In this document: in pieces, positions 1 to 8,252 of the stretch | How the letters are laid out: the number at the start of each line of letters is the position of its first letter | Position numbering within the stretch: the first letter of the stretch is position 1 | Origin: Parabacteroides sp. | GTDB lineage: Bacteria; Bacteroidota; Bacteroidia; Bacteroidales; Tannerellaceae | Length of the DNA: 64,000 nucleotides | NCBI GenBank assembly: GCA_019417325.1 | Contig: DXVO01000026.1 | Location: forward strand, 1-64,000 | Direction: 5' to 3' | The notes under the pieces: generated by a model | What the model was told of the DNA's origin: nothing | The model's database searches: none | Seen by the model: the letters and a program-made list of their open reading frames with translations, nothing else | Made by a program: the position numbers and the translations under genes

Positions 1-54
1 TAGAGCATCTGACTGTTAATCAGAGGGTCCTTGGTTCAAGTCCAAGAGGAAGAG
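1..54 (+). tRNA. tRNA-Asn (GTT), 5' end cut by the window edge
   Basis: This stretch is identical to positions 111-164 of the complete tRNA-Asn just downstream. It contains the end of the D arm, the anticodon arm with anticodon GTT (bases 15-17), the T arm and the 3' acceptor strand. Only the first 20 or so bases lie outside the window. It forms a tandem pair with the second copy across a 36-base spacer, so the two are probably transcribed together. Confidence 0.93.
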
Positions 55-90
55 CTAGAAAGACATCGGGAAAGACCGAAAGACATATTT

Positions 91-164
91 TCTTCCTTAG
101 CTCAGTTGGTTAGAGCATCTGACTGTTAATCAGAGGGTCCTTGGTTCAAGTCCAAGAGGAAGAG
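91..164 (+). tRNA. tRNA-Asn (GTT)
   Basis: A complete 74-nt tRNA. The acceptor stem TCTTCCT pairs fully with AGGAAGA, and the D arm (GCTC/GAGC), anticodon stem (TCTGA/TCAGA) and T stem (CTTGG/CCAAG) all close. The anticodon loop CTGTTAA gives anticodon GTT (125-127), which reads AAC/AAU. CCA is not encoded. It is the second of two tandem identical copies. Confidence 0.97.
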
Positions 165-180
165 CAAATAACAAAAGTAG

Positions 181-213
181 AGAGATATCATTTTTATGAT
201 ATCTCTTTTTTTT
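181..213 (+). terminator. Rho-independent terminator after the tRNA-Asn pair
   Basis: A perfect 11-bp stem (AGAGATATCAT, 181-191, with ATGATATCTCT, 196-206) closes a TTTT loop and is followed by a run of T (206-213). It lies 17 bases after the tRNA and ends that transcript. Confidence 0.88.
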
Positions 214-245
214 CGGAATAACACTCTCAACTATAAATTCTTAGT

Positions 246-968
246 ATGAAAACAAACATGATTTATTTACGATGGATGCTGATTTTATTGGCAACCTTCC
301 ACTATGCCGATGTTTCCGCACAATGGAAAATCGGCGTTCAAGCCGGATACACACACAACAGCCTGTCGACAACATCGGGCTATGCCTACGATCGGAATTA
401 TGATTCCAAAGGAGGTTTTACCGTAGGTATACCGGTGCAATATGAGTTCGTCGATTGGTTTGCACTACAAGCAGACTTGTCTTACACACAAAAAAATTAC
501 TCTTCCTACCGGAGCCAACAGTATCAGGATATCAACAGTGATACGAAAAACGGATTTATGCAATTACCGGTTTACGCTCATTTCTCATTCGGAGGTGAAA
601 AACTAAGAGGTTTTGTAAATGCCGGAGCCTACGCCGGATATTGGGTTTCAAGCAAAACAAAGGGAAACCAAAATCAATATTTCTATAGTCTCATAGATCC
701 GAATGCCACGGCTCCTTATCATTTCGATGAAAAAGTACCCTTTGATTCCCGGCGGGATAACCGTTTCGACGGTGGTTTAATGATAGGACTCGGTTTGAAA
801 TATCAGCTAACCCCGCAAATCCAACTATTGGCTGAAGGACGTTATTATCGCGGACTGACTGATTTACAGAAAAATTATATGTTAAACCAGGTGCATCGCT
901 ATAATGATACCTTTACCCTCCAGCTGGGCTGCATGTTCACACTGGGAGACTGGTGCAAAAAGAAATAA
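246..968 (+). CDS. Outer-membrane beta-barrel protein (porin/OMP_b-brl type)
   Basis: A 240-residue protein with a signal peptide of about 25 residues (cleavage likely after VSA-25, before QWKIG). The rest alternates polar and aromatic residues in strand-sized stretches, with repeated barrel-like segments such as IPVQYEFVDWFALQADLSY and a terminal strand FTLQLGCMFTLG. Mature size and pattern fit the small 8-strand outer-membrane barrels (PorT/OmpX-like) that Bacteroidota carry in many copies. The cargo or partner cannot be read from sequence. It stands 36 bases upstream of an S41 protease lipoprotein on the same strand, so the two may be co-transcribed cell-envelope genes. General class is fairly sure; specific function is unknown. 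Confidence 0.75.
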   Translation: MKTNMIYLRWMLILLATFHYADVSAQWKIGVQAGYTHNSLSTTSGYAYDRNYDSKGGFTVGIPVQYEFVDWFALQADLSYTQKNYSSYRSQQYQDINSDTKNGFMQLPVYAHFSFGGEKLRGFVNAGAYAGYWVSSKTKGNQNQYFYSLIDPNATAPYHFDEKVPFDSRRDNRFDGGLMIGLGLKYQLTPQIQLLAEGRYYRGLTDLQKNYMLNQVHRYNDTFTLQLGCMFTLGDWCKKK

Positions 969-1004
969 ACTCACTACAAAAGTTCACATTAACATACAAG
1001 ACAA

Positions 1005-2213
1005 ATGAGACATTATAAAATATTACTGTTACTCTTCGTAACCGCTCTATTATATGCTTGCAGAGAAGATAATCCTACTATACTAAACCCTCAGGATCAA
1101 AAATCCCTGACGACCTGGGATGAGATTTTCGAATCTTTCTGGAATGGTATGAATTATAGTTACGCATTTTGGGATGTCGACCCTACTGATTGGGATAAGG
1201 TCTACAAAGAATACAAACCCCGCTTCGAAGCGTTGGAAATGGAGAATAGCAAGGATTCGATCGCAGCTACCGAGTTATTTACTGAAATTACAGAAAATCT
1301 CATCGACCATCATTATGCTCTTTTATTATATAAAACCGATCCCTCGTCCAAATCCGGTAAATCTGTCTGGTGGGGAATCAATCCGGGAGACAAAGAAATC
1401 AAAAAAAGAAAATATTACCATGCTCCTTTTTCAATGGTGGAATTAGAAAACACAATTACGGCAAATATACAAAAAGGTCGTATCAGGAATTTAAAATATG
1501 GAACATCAGAGGGAAGCAATGGCATGAGCACCTATTCCTATAATATAGACAACGGTATTATATATTTATATATGAGTGCTTTTAACCTCCAAACAAATTT
1601 AAATAACCGGAATATAAAAAACACTATCGAAAACTATTTGGAGTTAGTAGCCGAAACTCCAAATTTAAGAGGTATTATTATTGATACAAGGGGTAATGGA
1701 GGAGGATATCTGGCAGATATGAACCTTATTATTTCACCGTTAATCAGCAAAGAAGTTGTTGCCGGATATACTAAATCTAAAAACGGTATGGGAAGACTTG
1801 ATTATACCCCCTGGTCCCCAGTCATCATTTATCCTAATCCAGACCTTAATATTGACAGGAACATAGACAATATACCTATCGTTGCATTAGCCGATATTAA
1901 TTCTCTCAGCATGGGAGAAATGACTCCTATGGCTATCTGTGCCTTACCTAACGGATGCCTTATCGGAGAACGGACAGAAGGCGGACATGGGCCGTTGAAT
2001 AATAATTTCAATGACAACTATACCGGAACTTTTGAGAATAATGCGTTTTATGTATATACTTCAACCTCCGTATTTAAAAATATAGACGACAATATTTATG
2101 AAGGTGTCGGACTTACTCCGGATATAGAAGCTTTATATAATGAAGCTGAATTCCTCAGAGGCAACGATACCCAATTGGAACGTGCCATACAATATATTAA
2201 TACAGGAAAATAA
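1005..2213 (+). CDS. S41-family peptidase lipoprotein
   Basis: A 402-residue protein. A lipoprotein signal peptide ends in LLYAC (Cys19), so it should be anchored in the envelope. The C-terminal half has the S41 (C-terminal processing protease/tricorn core) hallmarks: the strand-loop LRGIIIDTRGNGGGY, then NSLSMGE, in which Ser302 is at the usual nucleophile position three residues before Glu, and a later glycine-rich EGGHGP segment. The N-terminal ~150 residues carry the helical region common to Bacteroidota S41 lipoproteins; I do not see a clear PDZ domain. The substrate is unknown. It follows the barrel gene by 36 bases and ends before a strong terminator. Confidence 0.85.
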   Translation: MRHYKILLLLFVTALLYACREDNPTILNPQDQKSLTTWDEIFESFWNGMNYSYAFWDVDPTDWDKVYKEYKPRFEALEMENSKDSIAATELFTEITENLIDHHYALLLYKTDPSSKSGKSVWWGINPGDKEIKKRKYYHAPFSMVELENTITANIQKGRIRNLKYGTSEGSNGMSTYSYNIDNGIIYLYMSAFNLQTNLNNRNIKNTIENYLELVAETPNLRGIIIDTRGNGGGYLADMNLIISPLISKEVVAGYTKSKNGMGRLDYTPWSPVIIYPNPDLNIDRNIDNIPIVALADINSLSMGEMTPMAICALPNGCLIGERTEGGHGPLNNNFNDNYTGTFENNAFYVYTSTSVFKNIDDNIYEGVGLTPDIEALYNEAEFLRGNDTQLERAIQYINTGK

Positions 2214-2262
2214 GAACAGGTGTAGAGCAAACACTGTTTTCTTCTCACATTGCGACCCTGAT

Positions 2263-2319
2263 AAAAAGCTTAACGACTTTGGTGGTTAAAATAACCAGCC
2301 GGAGTCGTTAAGCTTTTTT
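2263..2319 (+). terminator. Long terminator hairpin after the S41 peptidase gene
   Basis: AAAAAGCTTAACGACT (2263-2278) pairs with AGTCGTTAAGCTTTTTT (2303-2319), and a second inner stem GGTTA/TAACC sits in the loop. The T-run at the 3' end makes it a good rho-independent terminator. The remaining bases up to the permease start (2320-2577) hold no ORF and no promoter that I can identify with confidence. Confidence 0.85.
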
Positions 2320-2577
2320 ACTTTGGTTGGAACTGTACCTGCTTACTCATAAACTATAGACTACCCATTTCCTTTTAGCCGAGAACTAACTCTTAGCATA
2401 CAATGAATCTCTTACACTTTCAAACTATTAAACAGACATTTTAAACTCCATAAAGCTGGATTGGTCCATTTTTATCAAAAAAGCATATAAACAACAACCC
2501 AAATGCCTTGTTTATTTGTTATACAAAAAAGATTATCCGACAATAATGTTTAGCCTTTCAATTAAAATAAACTATTT

Positions 2578-4077
2578 ATGACCCTGATTATTGCTATTAT
2601 TCCGGTTCTACTACTAATTATACTCATGGCCTTTTTCAAGATGCCCGGAGACAAGAGTAGTGTTATTTCGCTTATCGTCACTATGCTGATAGCCCTTTTC
2701 GGTTTTCATTTTGCAGCAAACGATTTGTTTTATTCTTTCCTGTACGGTACATTGAAAGCCATTTCCCCTATCCTGCTCATTATTCTGATGGCTATCTTCA
2801 GCTATAATGTTTTACTTAAGACGGAAAAGATGGAGATTATTAAACAACAGTTTTCTTCCATCTCCACAGATAAAAGTATTCAGGTTTTATTATTAACATG
2901 GGGCTTTGGAGGGTTGCTGGAAGCAATGGCAGGCTTTGGTACTGCGGTCGCTATTCCCGCAGCTATCCTTATCAGTTTAGGATTCAAACCTGTCTTTTCA
3001 GCTACAGTCAGCTTGATAGCCAACAGTGTACCTACGGCTTTCGGAGCGATTGGCACGCCGGTTTTGGTTCTGGCCAAGGAGACGAACCTGGATGTCCAGG
3101 TATTGAGTGCTAATACCGTATTACAACTCTCTGTATTGATGTTTTTAATTCCGCTTGTGCTGCTCTTTCTGACTGACCCGAAAGTAAAATCATTACCTAA
3201 GAATCTTTTTTTAGCCTTATTGGTCGGAGGAGTATCATTAGCCAGCCAGTATCTTGCTGCCCGTTATATGGGTGCGGAATCTCCCGCCATCATCGGAAGT
3301 ATTCTTTCTATTGCGGTAATTGTGGCTTATGGCAAACTGACAGCCAGTAAAGAAGAAAAAGCCCGGAAAAGTCATTTGAAAGGAAAAGATATTTTAAACG
3401 CATGGAGCATCTACTTGCTTATCCTGCTTTTAATTATTCTTACGAGCCCTCTATTTCCGGGATTGCGAACTACGCTGGTGAATAACTGGGTAACACATAT
3501 CAGCCTCCCGATTAAAGATTCGACGGTAAATTACACAATCTCATGGTTGACCCATGCCGGCGTATTGCTTTTCGTCGGAACGTTTATCGGCGGATTAATA
3601 CAGGGAGCGAAAGTAAAAGAGTTGTTTACCGTGCTTTGGGATACCGCCAAACAATTAAAAAAGACATTCGTTACAGTAATTTGTCTGGTCGGATTATCCA
3701 CCATTATGGATATGGCAGGGATGATTTCCGTTATAGCTACTGCATTAGCAACAACAACCGGTAGTTTTTATCCGCTGTTTGCCCCGGTTATCGGTTGCCT
3801 CGGAACTTTTATTACCGGTAGTGATACCTCATCCAATATCCTTTTTGGGAAACTACAAGCCAGTGTTGCCGGACAAATACATGTCGACCCGAACTGGTTA
3901 TCAGCAGCAAATACCGTCGGTGCTACAGGAGGAAAGATCATTTCTCCACAAAGTATTGCAATCGCTACCTCTGCAGGAAACCAACAGGGAAAAGAAGGCG
4001 AGATACTGAAAACTGCTATTCCATATGCTTTGGCTTATGTAATAATAGCCGGACTGATTGTCTATATTTTCAGCTAA
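2578..4077 (+). CDS. lctP: L-lactate permease (LctP/LldP family)
   Basis: A 499-residue, very hydrophobic inner-membrane protein with about 12-14 membrane segments. The family signature region is clear: WGFGGLLEAMAGFGTAVAIP followed by NSVPTAFGAIGTPV, and near the C-terminus GCLGTFITGSDTSSNILF and NTVGATGGKIISPQSIAIA. These match the LctP lactate/glycolate symporter family (TC 2.A.14), so uptake or release of L-lactate with protons is likely, though glycolate is also possible. It stands alone between a terminator and trmB; no lactate dehydrogenase (lutABC/lldD) neighbours it here. About 50 residues shorter than E. coli LldP, which is normal for the family in this phylum. Confidence 0.88.
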   Translation: MTLIIAIIPVLLLIILMAFFKMPGDKSSVISLIVTMLIALFGFHFAANDLFYSFLYGTLKAISPILLIILMAIFSYNVLLKTEKMEIIKQQFSSISTDKSIQVLLLTWGFGGLLEAMAGFGTAVAIPAAILISLGFKPVFSATVSLIANSVPTAFGAIGTPVLVLAKETNLDVQVLSANTVLQLSVLMFLIPLVLLFLTDPKVKSLPKNLFLALLVGGVSLASQYLAARYMGAESPAIIGSILSIAVIVAYGKLTASKEEKARKSHLKGKDILNAWSIYLLILLLIILTSPLFPGLRTTLVNNWVTHISLPIKDSTVNYTISWLTHAGVLLFVGTFIGGLIQGAKVKELFTVLWDTAKQLKKTFVTVICLVGLSTIMDMAGMISVIATALATTTGSFYPLFAPVIGCLGTFITGSDTSSNILFGKLQASVAGQIHVDPNWLSAANTVGATGGKIISPQSIAIATSAGNQQGKEGEILKTAIPYALAYVIIAGLIVYIFS

Positions 4078-4131
4078 CCCTCGTGCCTGCATAGAATACA
4101 ACTTAGCGCCTGCACTGAATTAAAAATATAC

Positions 4132-4139
4132 TATCTTTG
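4132..4139 (+). promoter_or_regulatory. Bacteroidota -7 element (TATCTTTG) of trmB
   Basis: TATCTTTG fits the TAnnTTTG consensus exactly and lies only 4 bases before the trmB ATG, which would place transcription start at or next to the start codon. The matching -33 TTTG is not obvious. Confidence 0.6.
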
Positions 4140-4143
4140 CAGC

Positions 4144-4902
4144 ATGGGAAAGAATAAATTAGCAAAATTCGACGACATGGCGAGTTATCCGCATGTCTTT
4201 CAATATCCGTTTGCCGCATTACAGGAAAAAGGCTTTGAAATGAAAGGCCACTGGCATGAACAGTTCTTTAAAAATAATCATCCGATTGTTCTTGAGCTTG
4301 GGTGCGGAAAAGGAGAATATACGGTAGGGCTGGGAAAATTGTTTCCCGGCAAAAACTTTATCGGTGTCGACATCAAAGGGGCACGTATGTGGACCGGTGC
4401 AAAAGAGTCACTGGAAGCAGGAATGACCAACGTTGCATTCCTCCGTACCAGTATCGAATTAATTTCCCACTTCTTTGCTCCCGGAGAAGTTGCTGAAATA
4501 TGGATTACCTTCCCCGACCCGCAAATGAAGAAGGTGAACAAGCGCCTTACTTCCACCCGCTTTATGAAAATGTACCGCGAGATATTGAGTGGAGACGGCA
4601 TCATCCATCTCAAAACAGACAGTAACTTTATGTACACATATACTTGCGAGATGGCAAAAGCAAATAATTATCCGGTACTGTTCAGTACAGACGATTTATA
4701 TCATTCGGGACTTACAGACGATATCCTTTCTATCTGTACCTACTACGAACAGCAATGGCTGGACCGGGGACTGAACATCAAATACATTAAGTTTGTTTGT
4801 GAAGAACGGGAAGAGTTAGTTGAACCGGATGTGGAAATAGAACTGGACCCTTACCGTAGTTTCAACCGGAGCAAGCGTAGTGCACTGGCATCCGGCAAAT
4901 AA
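4144..4902 (+). CDS. trmB: tRNA (guanine-N7-)-methyltransferase
   Basis: A 252-residue SAM-dependent methyltransferase that modifies G46 in the variable loop of tRNAs. Visible are motif I LELGCGKGEYT, the acidic GVDIKGARMW, and the family-specific WITFPDPQMKK and HLKTDSNFMY segments. The N-terminal MGKNKLAKF looks like genuine coding sequence, but the promoter -7 element ends only 4 bases before this ATG. Either the mRNA is leaderless or translation starts at the internal Met13 (position 4180). It precedes the Mrp/ApbC gene by 27 bases and is probably co-transcribed with it. Confidence 0.95.
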   Translation: MGKNKLAKFDDMASYPHVFQYPFAALQEKGFEMKGHWHEQFFKNNHPIVLELGCGKGEYTVGLGKLFPGKNFIGVDIKGARMWTGAKESLEAGMTNVAFLRTSIELISHFFAPGEVAEIWITFPDPQMKKVNKRLTSTRFMKMYREILSGDGIIHLKTDSNFMYTYTCEMAKANNYPVLFSTDDLYHSGLTDDILSICTYYEQQWLDRGLNIKYIKFVCEEREELVEPDVEIELDPYRSFNRSKRSALASGK

Positions 4903-4929
4903 AAGAGATTCATTCAAAATAATTTTATT

Positions 4930-6039
4930 ATGGCAATATATCCTCAACTTATCATGGATGCACTTGCTAAGGTGCGTTACCCCGGAACTGGCAAAGACCT
5001 TGTCGAGATGGGTATGGTAGAAGATAATATCCGGATCGACGGCAACAAAGTGAGCTTTTCCCTTCTGTTTGAAAAACCGAATGATCCGTTTATCAAATCC
5101 GTAGTGAAAGCTGCAGAAACAGCAATCCTCACTTACGTAGGACCGGAAGTGGAAATCAAAGGTAATATCGAAGTAATTTCACGTCAGGTAGCGCGTCCGG
5201 AGCCGGATAAACTACTGCCGGATGTAAAAAACATTATCGCCGTATCTTCAGGCAAAGGAGGTGTAGGCAAAAGTACGGTGGCAGCGAACCTTGCTGTAGC
5301 TTTGGCTTTACAGGGATATAAAGTGGGTTTACTGGACGCAGATATATTCGGTCCGTCACAACCCAAAATGTTTCATGTGGAAGATGCCCGTCCCTGTCTG
5401 GAAGAAATAGGCGGACGCGAATTAATCCAGCCAGCAGAAAATTACGGTGTAAAACTATTATCCATCGGTTTCTTTGTGAATAAGGAAGATGCGGTTTTAT
5501 GGCGTGGTGCTATGGCGAGCAATGCTTTGAAACAGCTCATAGCTGATGCAAACTGGGGCGATTTGGATTACTTCCTGATTGACTTGCCGCCGGGAACCAG
5601 CGATATTCATTTAACGATGGTCCAGACACTTGCCATCACAGGCGCTATTGTTGTCAGCACACCACAGGAAGTTGCCCTTGCCGATGCACGCAAAGGTATC
5701 AGCATGTTTATGGGCGAAAAGATAAATGTCCCAGTACTCGGACTTGTAGAAAATATGGCATGGTTCACTCCTGCCGAACTGCCGGAAAATAAATATTACC
5801 TGTTCGGGAAAGAAGGTGGCAAACGTCTGGCCGAAGAACTGGATATTCCTTTACTGGGACAAATCCCTATTGTACAAAGTATTTGCGAAGGAGGCGACAC
5901 AGGTAAACCCGTAGCTCTTAATCCGGATTCAATTACCGGAGCAGCTTTCCAGGACCTCGCTGAAAATGTAGTGAAACAGATTGATTACCGAAACGAGCAT
6001 CTGGACCCGACCAAACGGGTAGTTGTTACGAAGAAATAA
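4930..6039 (+). CDS. apbC: Mrp/ApbC-type iron-sulfur carrier ATPase (P-loop)
   Basis: A 369-residue protein. Residues 1-95 form a DUF59/MIP18-like domain and the rest a SIMIBI P-loop ATPase with the deviant Walker A SSGKGGVGKS (106-115), LLDADIFGPSQP switch region and LIDLPPGTSD. Family members carry and transfer Fe-S clusters. Unusually, the CxxC that binds the bridging cluster in E. coli Mrp/ApbC is absent: the equivalent stretch reads ENMAWFTPAELPENK, and the protein has only two cysteines (in RPCLEE and SICEGG). The family assignment is certain; the cluster-carrier role is therefore less so. It lies downstream of trmB in the same direction. Confidence 0.9.
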   Translation: MAIYPQLIMDALAKVRYPGTGKDLVEMGMVEDNIRIDGNKVSFSLLFEKPNDPFIKSVVKAAETAILTYVGPEVEIKGNIEVISRQVARPEPDKLLPDVKNIIAVSSGKGGVGKSTVAANLAVALALQGYKVGLLDADIFGPSQPKMFHVEDARPCLEEIGGRELIQPAENYGVKLLSIGFFVNKEDAVLWRGAMASNALKQLIADANWGDLDYFLIDLPPGTSDIHLTMVQTLAITGAIVVSTPQEVALADARKGISMFMGEKINVPVLGLVENMAWFTPAELPENKYYLFGKEGGKRLAEELDIPLLGQIPIVQSICEGGDTGKPVALNPDSITGAAFQDLAENVVKQIDYRNEHLDPTKRVVVTKK

Positions 6040-6054
6040 AAAAGATAATAACAA

Positions 6055-6120
6055 ATATAGATTTAAAAGTAAGATAGCGCAGATATACAGGTTTGCGCCA
6101 TCTTTCTTTTAAATCTATAT
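6055..6120. terminator. Large hairpin between convergent apbC and hutH
   Basis: A perfect 15-bp stem (ATATAGATTTAAAAG, 6055-6069, with its complement at 6106-6120) encloses a second stem (AGATaGCGCA/TGCGCcATCT). It lies between two converging genes, has AT-rich flanks on both sides, and most likely ends transcripts from both directions. Confidence 0.72.
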
Positions 6121-6124
6121 CCAT

Positions 6125-7615
6125 CTAAACCGGATACCGGCGCAAAAACGCTACCGTACGGTGTATCTCCGGATACATGATAATATCTTCATCAATAAAA
6201 GGGACTTCCTTCCTATAGGCTTTCAGGAACTTTTCAAGAACAGGCGAAGTCCGTGCCGGACGGCGAAATTCCAATCCTTGCGCCGCATTCATCAACTCGA
6301 TAGCCAGAATATGATCCAAATTATCCATAATTTTGAATAGCTTGGTTGCGGCATTCGCTCCCATGCTCACATGGTCTTCCTGCCCGTTGCTCGACACAAT
6401 CGAATCGCTGCTGGCGGCAAAACAGTACATCTTATTCTGGTTCACCATACTGGCGGCCGCATACTGAGGTATCATAAAACCGGAGTTCAATCCCGGATTC
6501 GCCACCAGAAACTCGGGGAGCCCTCGAAGTCCCATAATCAATTGCGCAACACGCCTCTCGGAAATATTGCCCAGTTCGGCTAAAGCTATCGCAAGGAAAT
6601 CATAAGAAATGGCGAGTGGCTGTCCGTGGAAATTACCTCCGGATATTATTTTATCCTCATCCGGGAATATTGTGGGATTGTCGGTAACCGAATTGATTTC
6701 CGTAAGCAACACACCCGAAACATACCGGATGGCATCCTTTGTCGCCCCATGTACCTGAGGGATACAGCGGAAAGAATAGGGGTCCTGCACATGCGCCTTT
6801 TTCCGGTTTATCAGTTCGCTGCCTTCCAGTATCTCACGGAAAGCTTTACCCGTCTCAATCTGTCCGGGATGGGGACGCATTTGCTGGATACAATCCATAA
6901 ACGGATCGATACGCCCGTCAAAAGCCTCGAGAGAAAGAGCTGCTATTAAATCCGCACGCTTGGATATCTGGAAAGCACGCATCAAAGCAAAAACGCCGTT
7001 TGCACTCATAAACTGTGTTCCATTCAGCAAAGCAAGTCCTTCTTTACTTTTTAACCGCACAGGTTTCCATGCAAATTCATCCAGCACGGCAATAGCTTCC
7101 CGCTTCTTCCCTTTATAATACACATCGCCCACTCCGATAAGCGGAAGGAAAAGGTTTGCCAGCGGAGCCAGGTCGCCCGACGCCCCGAGAGAGCCCCGGT
7201 CGTAGACTATCGGCAACACATCATTATTGAAAAAGTCCAGAATACGTTGTACGGTAATCACCTGAACGCCACTATATCCCAAAGAAAGGGCATGCGCCTT
7301 CAATAACATCATTAAACGGACAATCACAGGGCTTACTTCATCTCCAATACTGCAAGCATGGCTCTTCACCAGATTTTCCTGCAATACACAGAGTTCATCC
7401 GGTGAAATATTCTTATTACATAAGGAACCGAAACCTGTAGTTATACCATAGAGCGGTTCATTCTGTTGTTCGATTTTCCGGTCCAGATAATCACGACAAC
7501 GCTGGATGCGTTCTTTCACCTCCTGCGTCATCTCCAGCTTCATATTACCTGTAAGAATCCGTTCTATATTCTCAAAAGAGAGCGGTTCCGAACCTATATA
7601 ATGGACATTACTCAT
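6125..7615 (-). CDS. hutH: Histidine ammonia-lyase
   Basis: A 496-residue enzyme that removes ammonia from L-histidine to give urocanate, the first step of histidine use. The ASG tripeptide that cyclises into the MIO cofactor is present as Ala145-Ser146-Gly147 within GSLGASGDLAPL. Other family blocks include YGITTGFG near the N-terminus and QDPYSFRCIPQVHG and DNP in the core. Length is close to the usual ~500. It is the last gene of a five-gene minus-strand operon and starts 2 bases after fchA stops. Confidence 0.97.
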   Translation of the reverse strand: MSNVHYIGSEPLSFENIERILTGNMKLEMTQEVKERIQRCRDYLDRKIEQQNEPLYGITTGFGSLCNKNISPDELCVLQENLVKSHACSIGDEVSPVIVRLMMLLKAHALSLGYSGVQVITVQRILDFFNNDVLPIVYDRGSLGASGDLAPLANLFLPLIGVGDVYYKGKKREAIAVLDEFAWKPVRLKSKEGLALLNGTQFMSANGVFALMRAFQISKRADLIAALSLEAFDGRIDPFMDCIQQMRPHPGQIETGKAFREILEGSELINRKKAHVQDPYSFRCIPQVHGATKDAIRYVSGVLLTEINSVTDNPTIFPDEDKIISGGNFHGQPLAISYDFLAIALAELGNISERRVAQLIMGLRGLPEFLVANPGLNSGFMIPQYAAASMVNQNKMYCFAASSDSIVSSNGQEDHVSMGANAATKLFKIMDNLDHILAIELMNAAQGLEFRRPARTSPVLEKFLKAYRKEVPFIDEDIIMYPEIHRTVAFLRRYPV

Positions 7616-7617
7616 AT

Positions 7618-8241
7618 TTATAATACCGTTTTAACCCAATCCAGTAACTTTTGTTCGATGCGTATGGCTTCACTTTCCAGAAAGTCAGCCTTAGTCTTCA
7701 GTTTATCGACAAACTTTTCATCCTTAATGGAAGAAAGATTGATACGTACATTCAGCAACGCTCCCAATACGCAGGTCCGTGCCGCCATCATGGCTACACA
7801 AGCATCGGTAACTGCATTCTGGTTCCCTTTATGGGCGACATAAATAATTGTTTCCATTACGGAAGCAACCTCTTCCGCTACTTCCATCGGTACTAAAGCA
7901 GCTTCTTTCGTCGCATCCTGTATGACACGGCTACGTTCTTCTTTCTCTTCGTCCGTATCCTTTGGTAATTTAAAAGCGGCAAAAACCCGGTCGTAAGCCT
8001 CACTATCGCGGTCTATATCACGAATCAGGCGCTCGCGGATTAAAGCAGCCTCAGTTGCTATCACTTTCATCTGGCCTTCGACTTCGGCATATTTCTTTTT
8101 ACCGATTGTAAGGTTTGCCACCATTTCAGTCAGTGCAGTTGCTATCGCGCCGTTAAGAGCTGAAATACTTCCTCCTCCGGGTACCGGGGCGCTACCGGCC
8201 GTTTCGGCTAAAAAGCCTTTGATTGTCAGGTCTGCAAGCAT
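7618..8241 (-). CDS. fchA: Methenyl-THF cyclohydrolase / formimino-THF cyclodeaminase (FTCD_C family)
   Basis: A 207-residue mostly helical protein with the conserved N-terminal FLAETAGSAPVPGGGSISAL, matching the cyclodeaminase/cyclohydrolase domain that forms the C-terminal half of the mammalian FTCD fusion. It should convert 5-formimino-THF (made by the FtcD enzyme two genes upstream) to 5,10-methenyl-THF and ammonia, feeding a one-carbon unit into folate. Encoded between hutI (11-base gap) and hutH (2-base gap), which supports the role in histidine breakdown. Confidence 0.9.
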   Translation of the reverse strand: MLADLTIKGFLAETAGSAPVPGGGSISALNGAIATALTEMVANLTIGKKKYAEVEGQMKVIATEAALIRERLIRDIDRDSEAYDRVFAAFKLPKDTDEEKEERSRVIQDATKEAALVPMEVAEEVASVMETIIYVAHKGNQNAVTDACVAMMAARTCVLGALLNVRINLSSIKDEKFVDKLKTKADFLESEAIRIEQKLLDWVKTVL

Positions 8242-8252
8242 AGTATTTTAAT

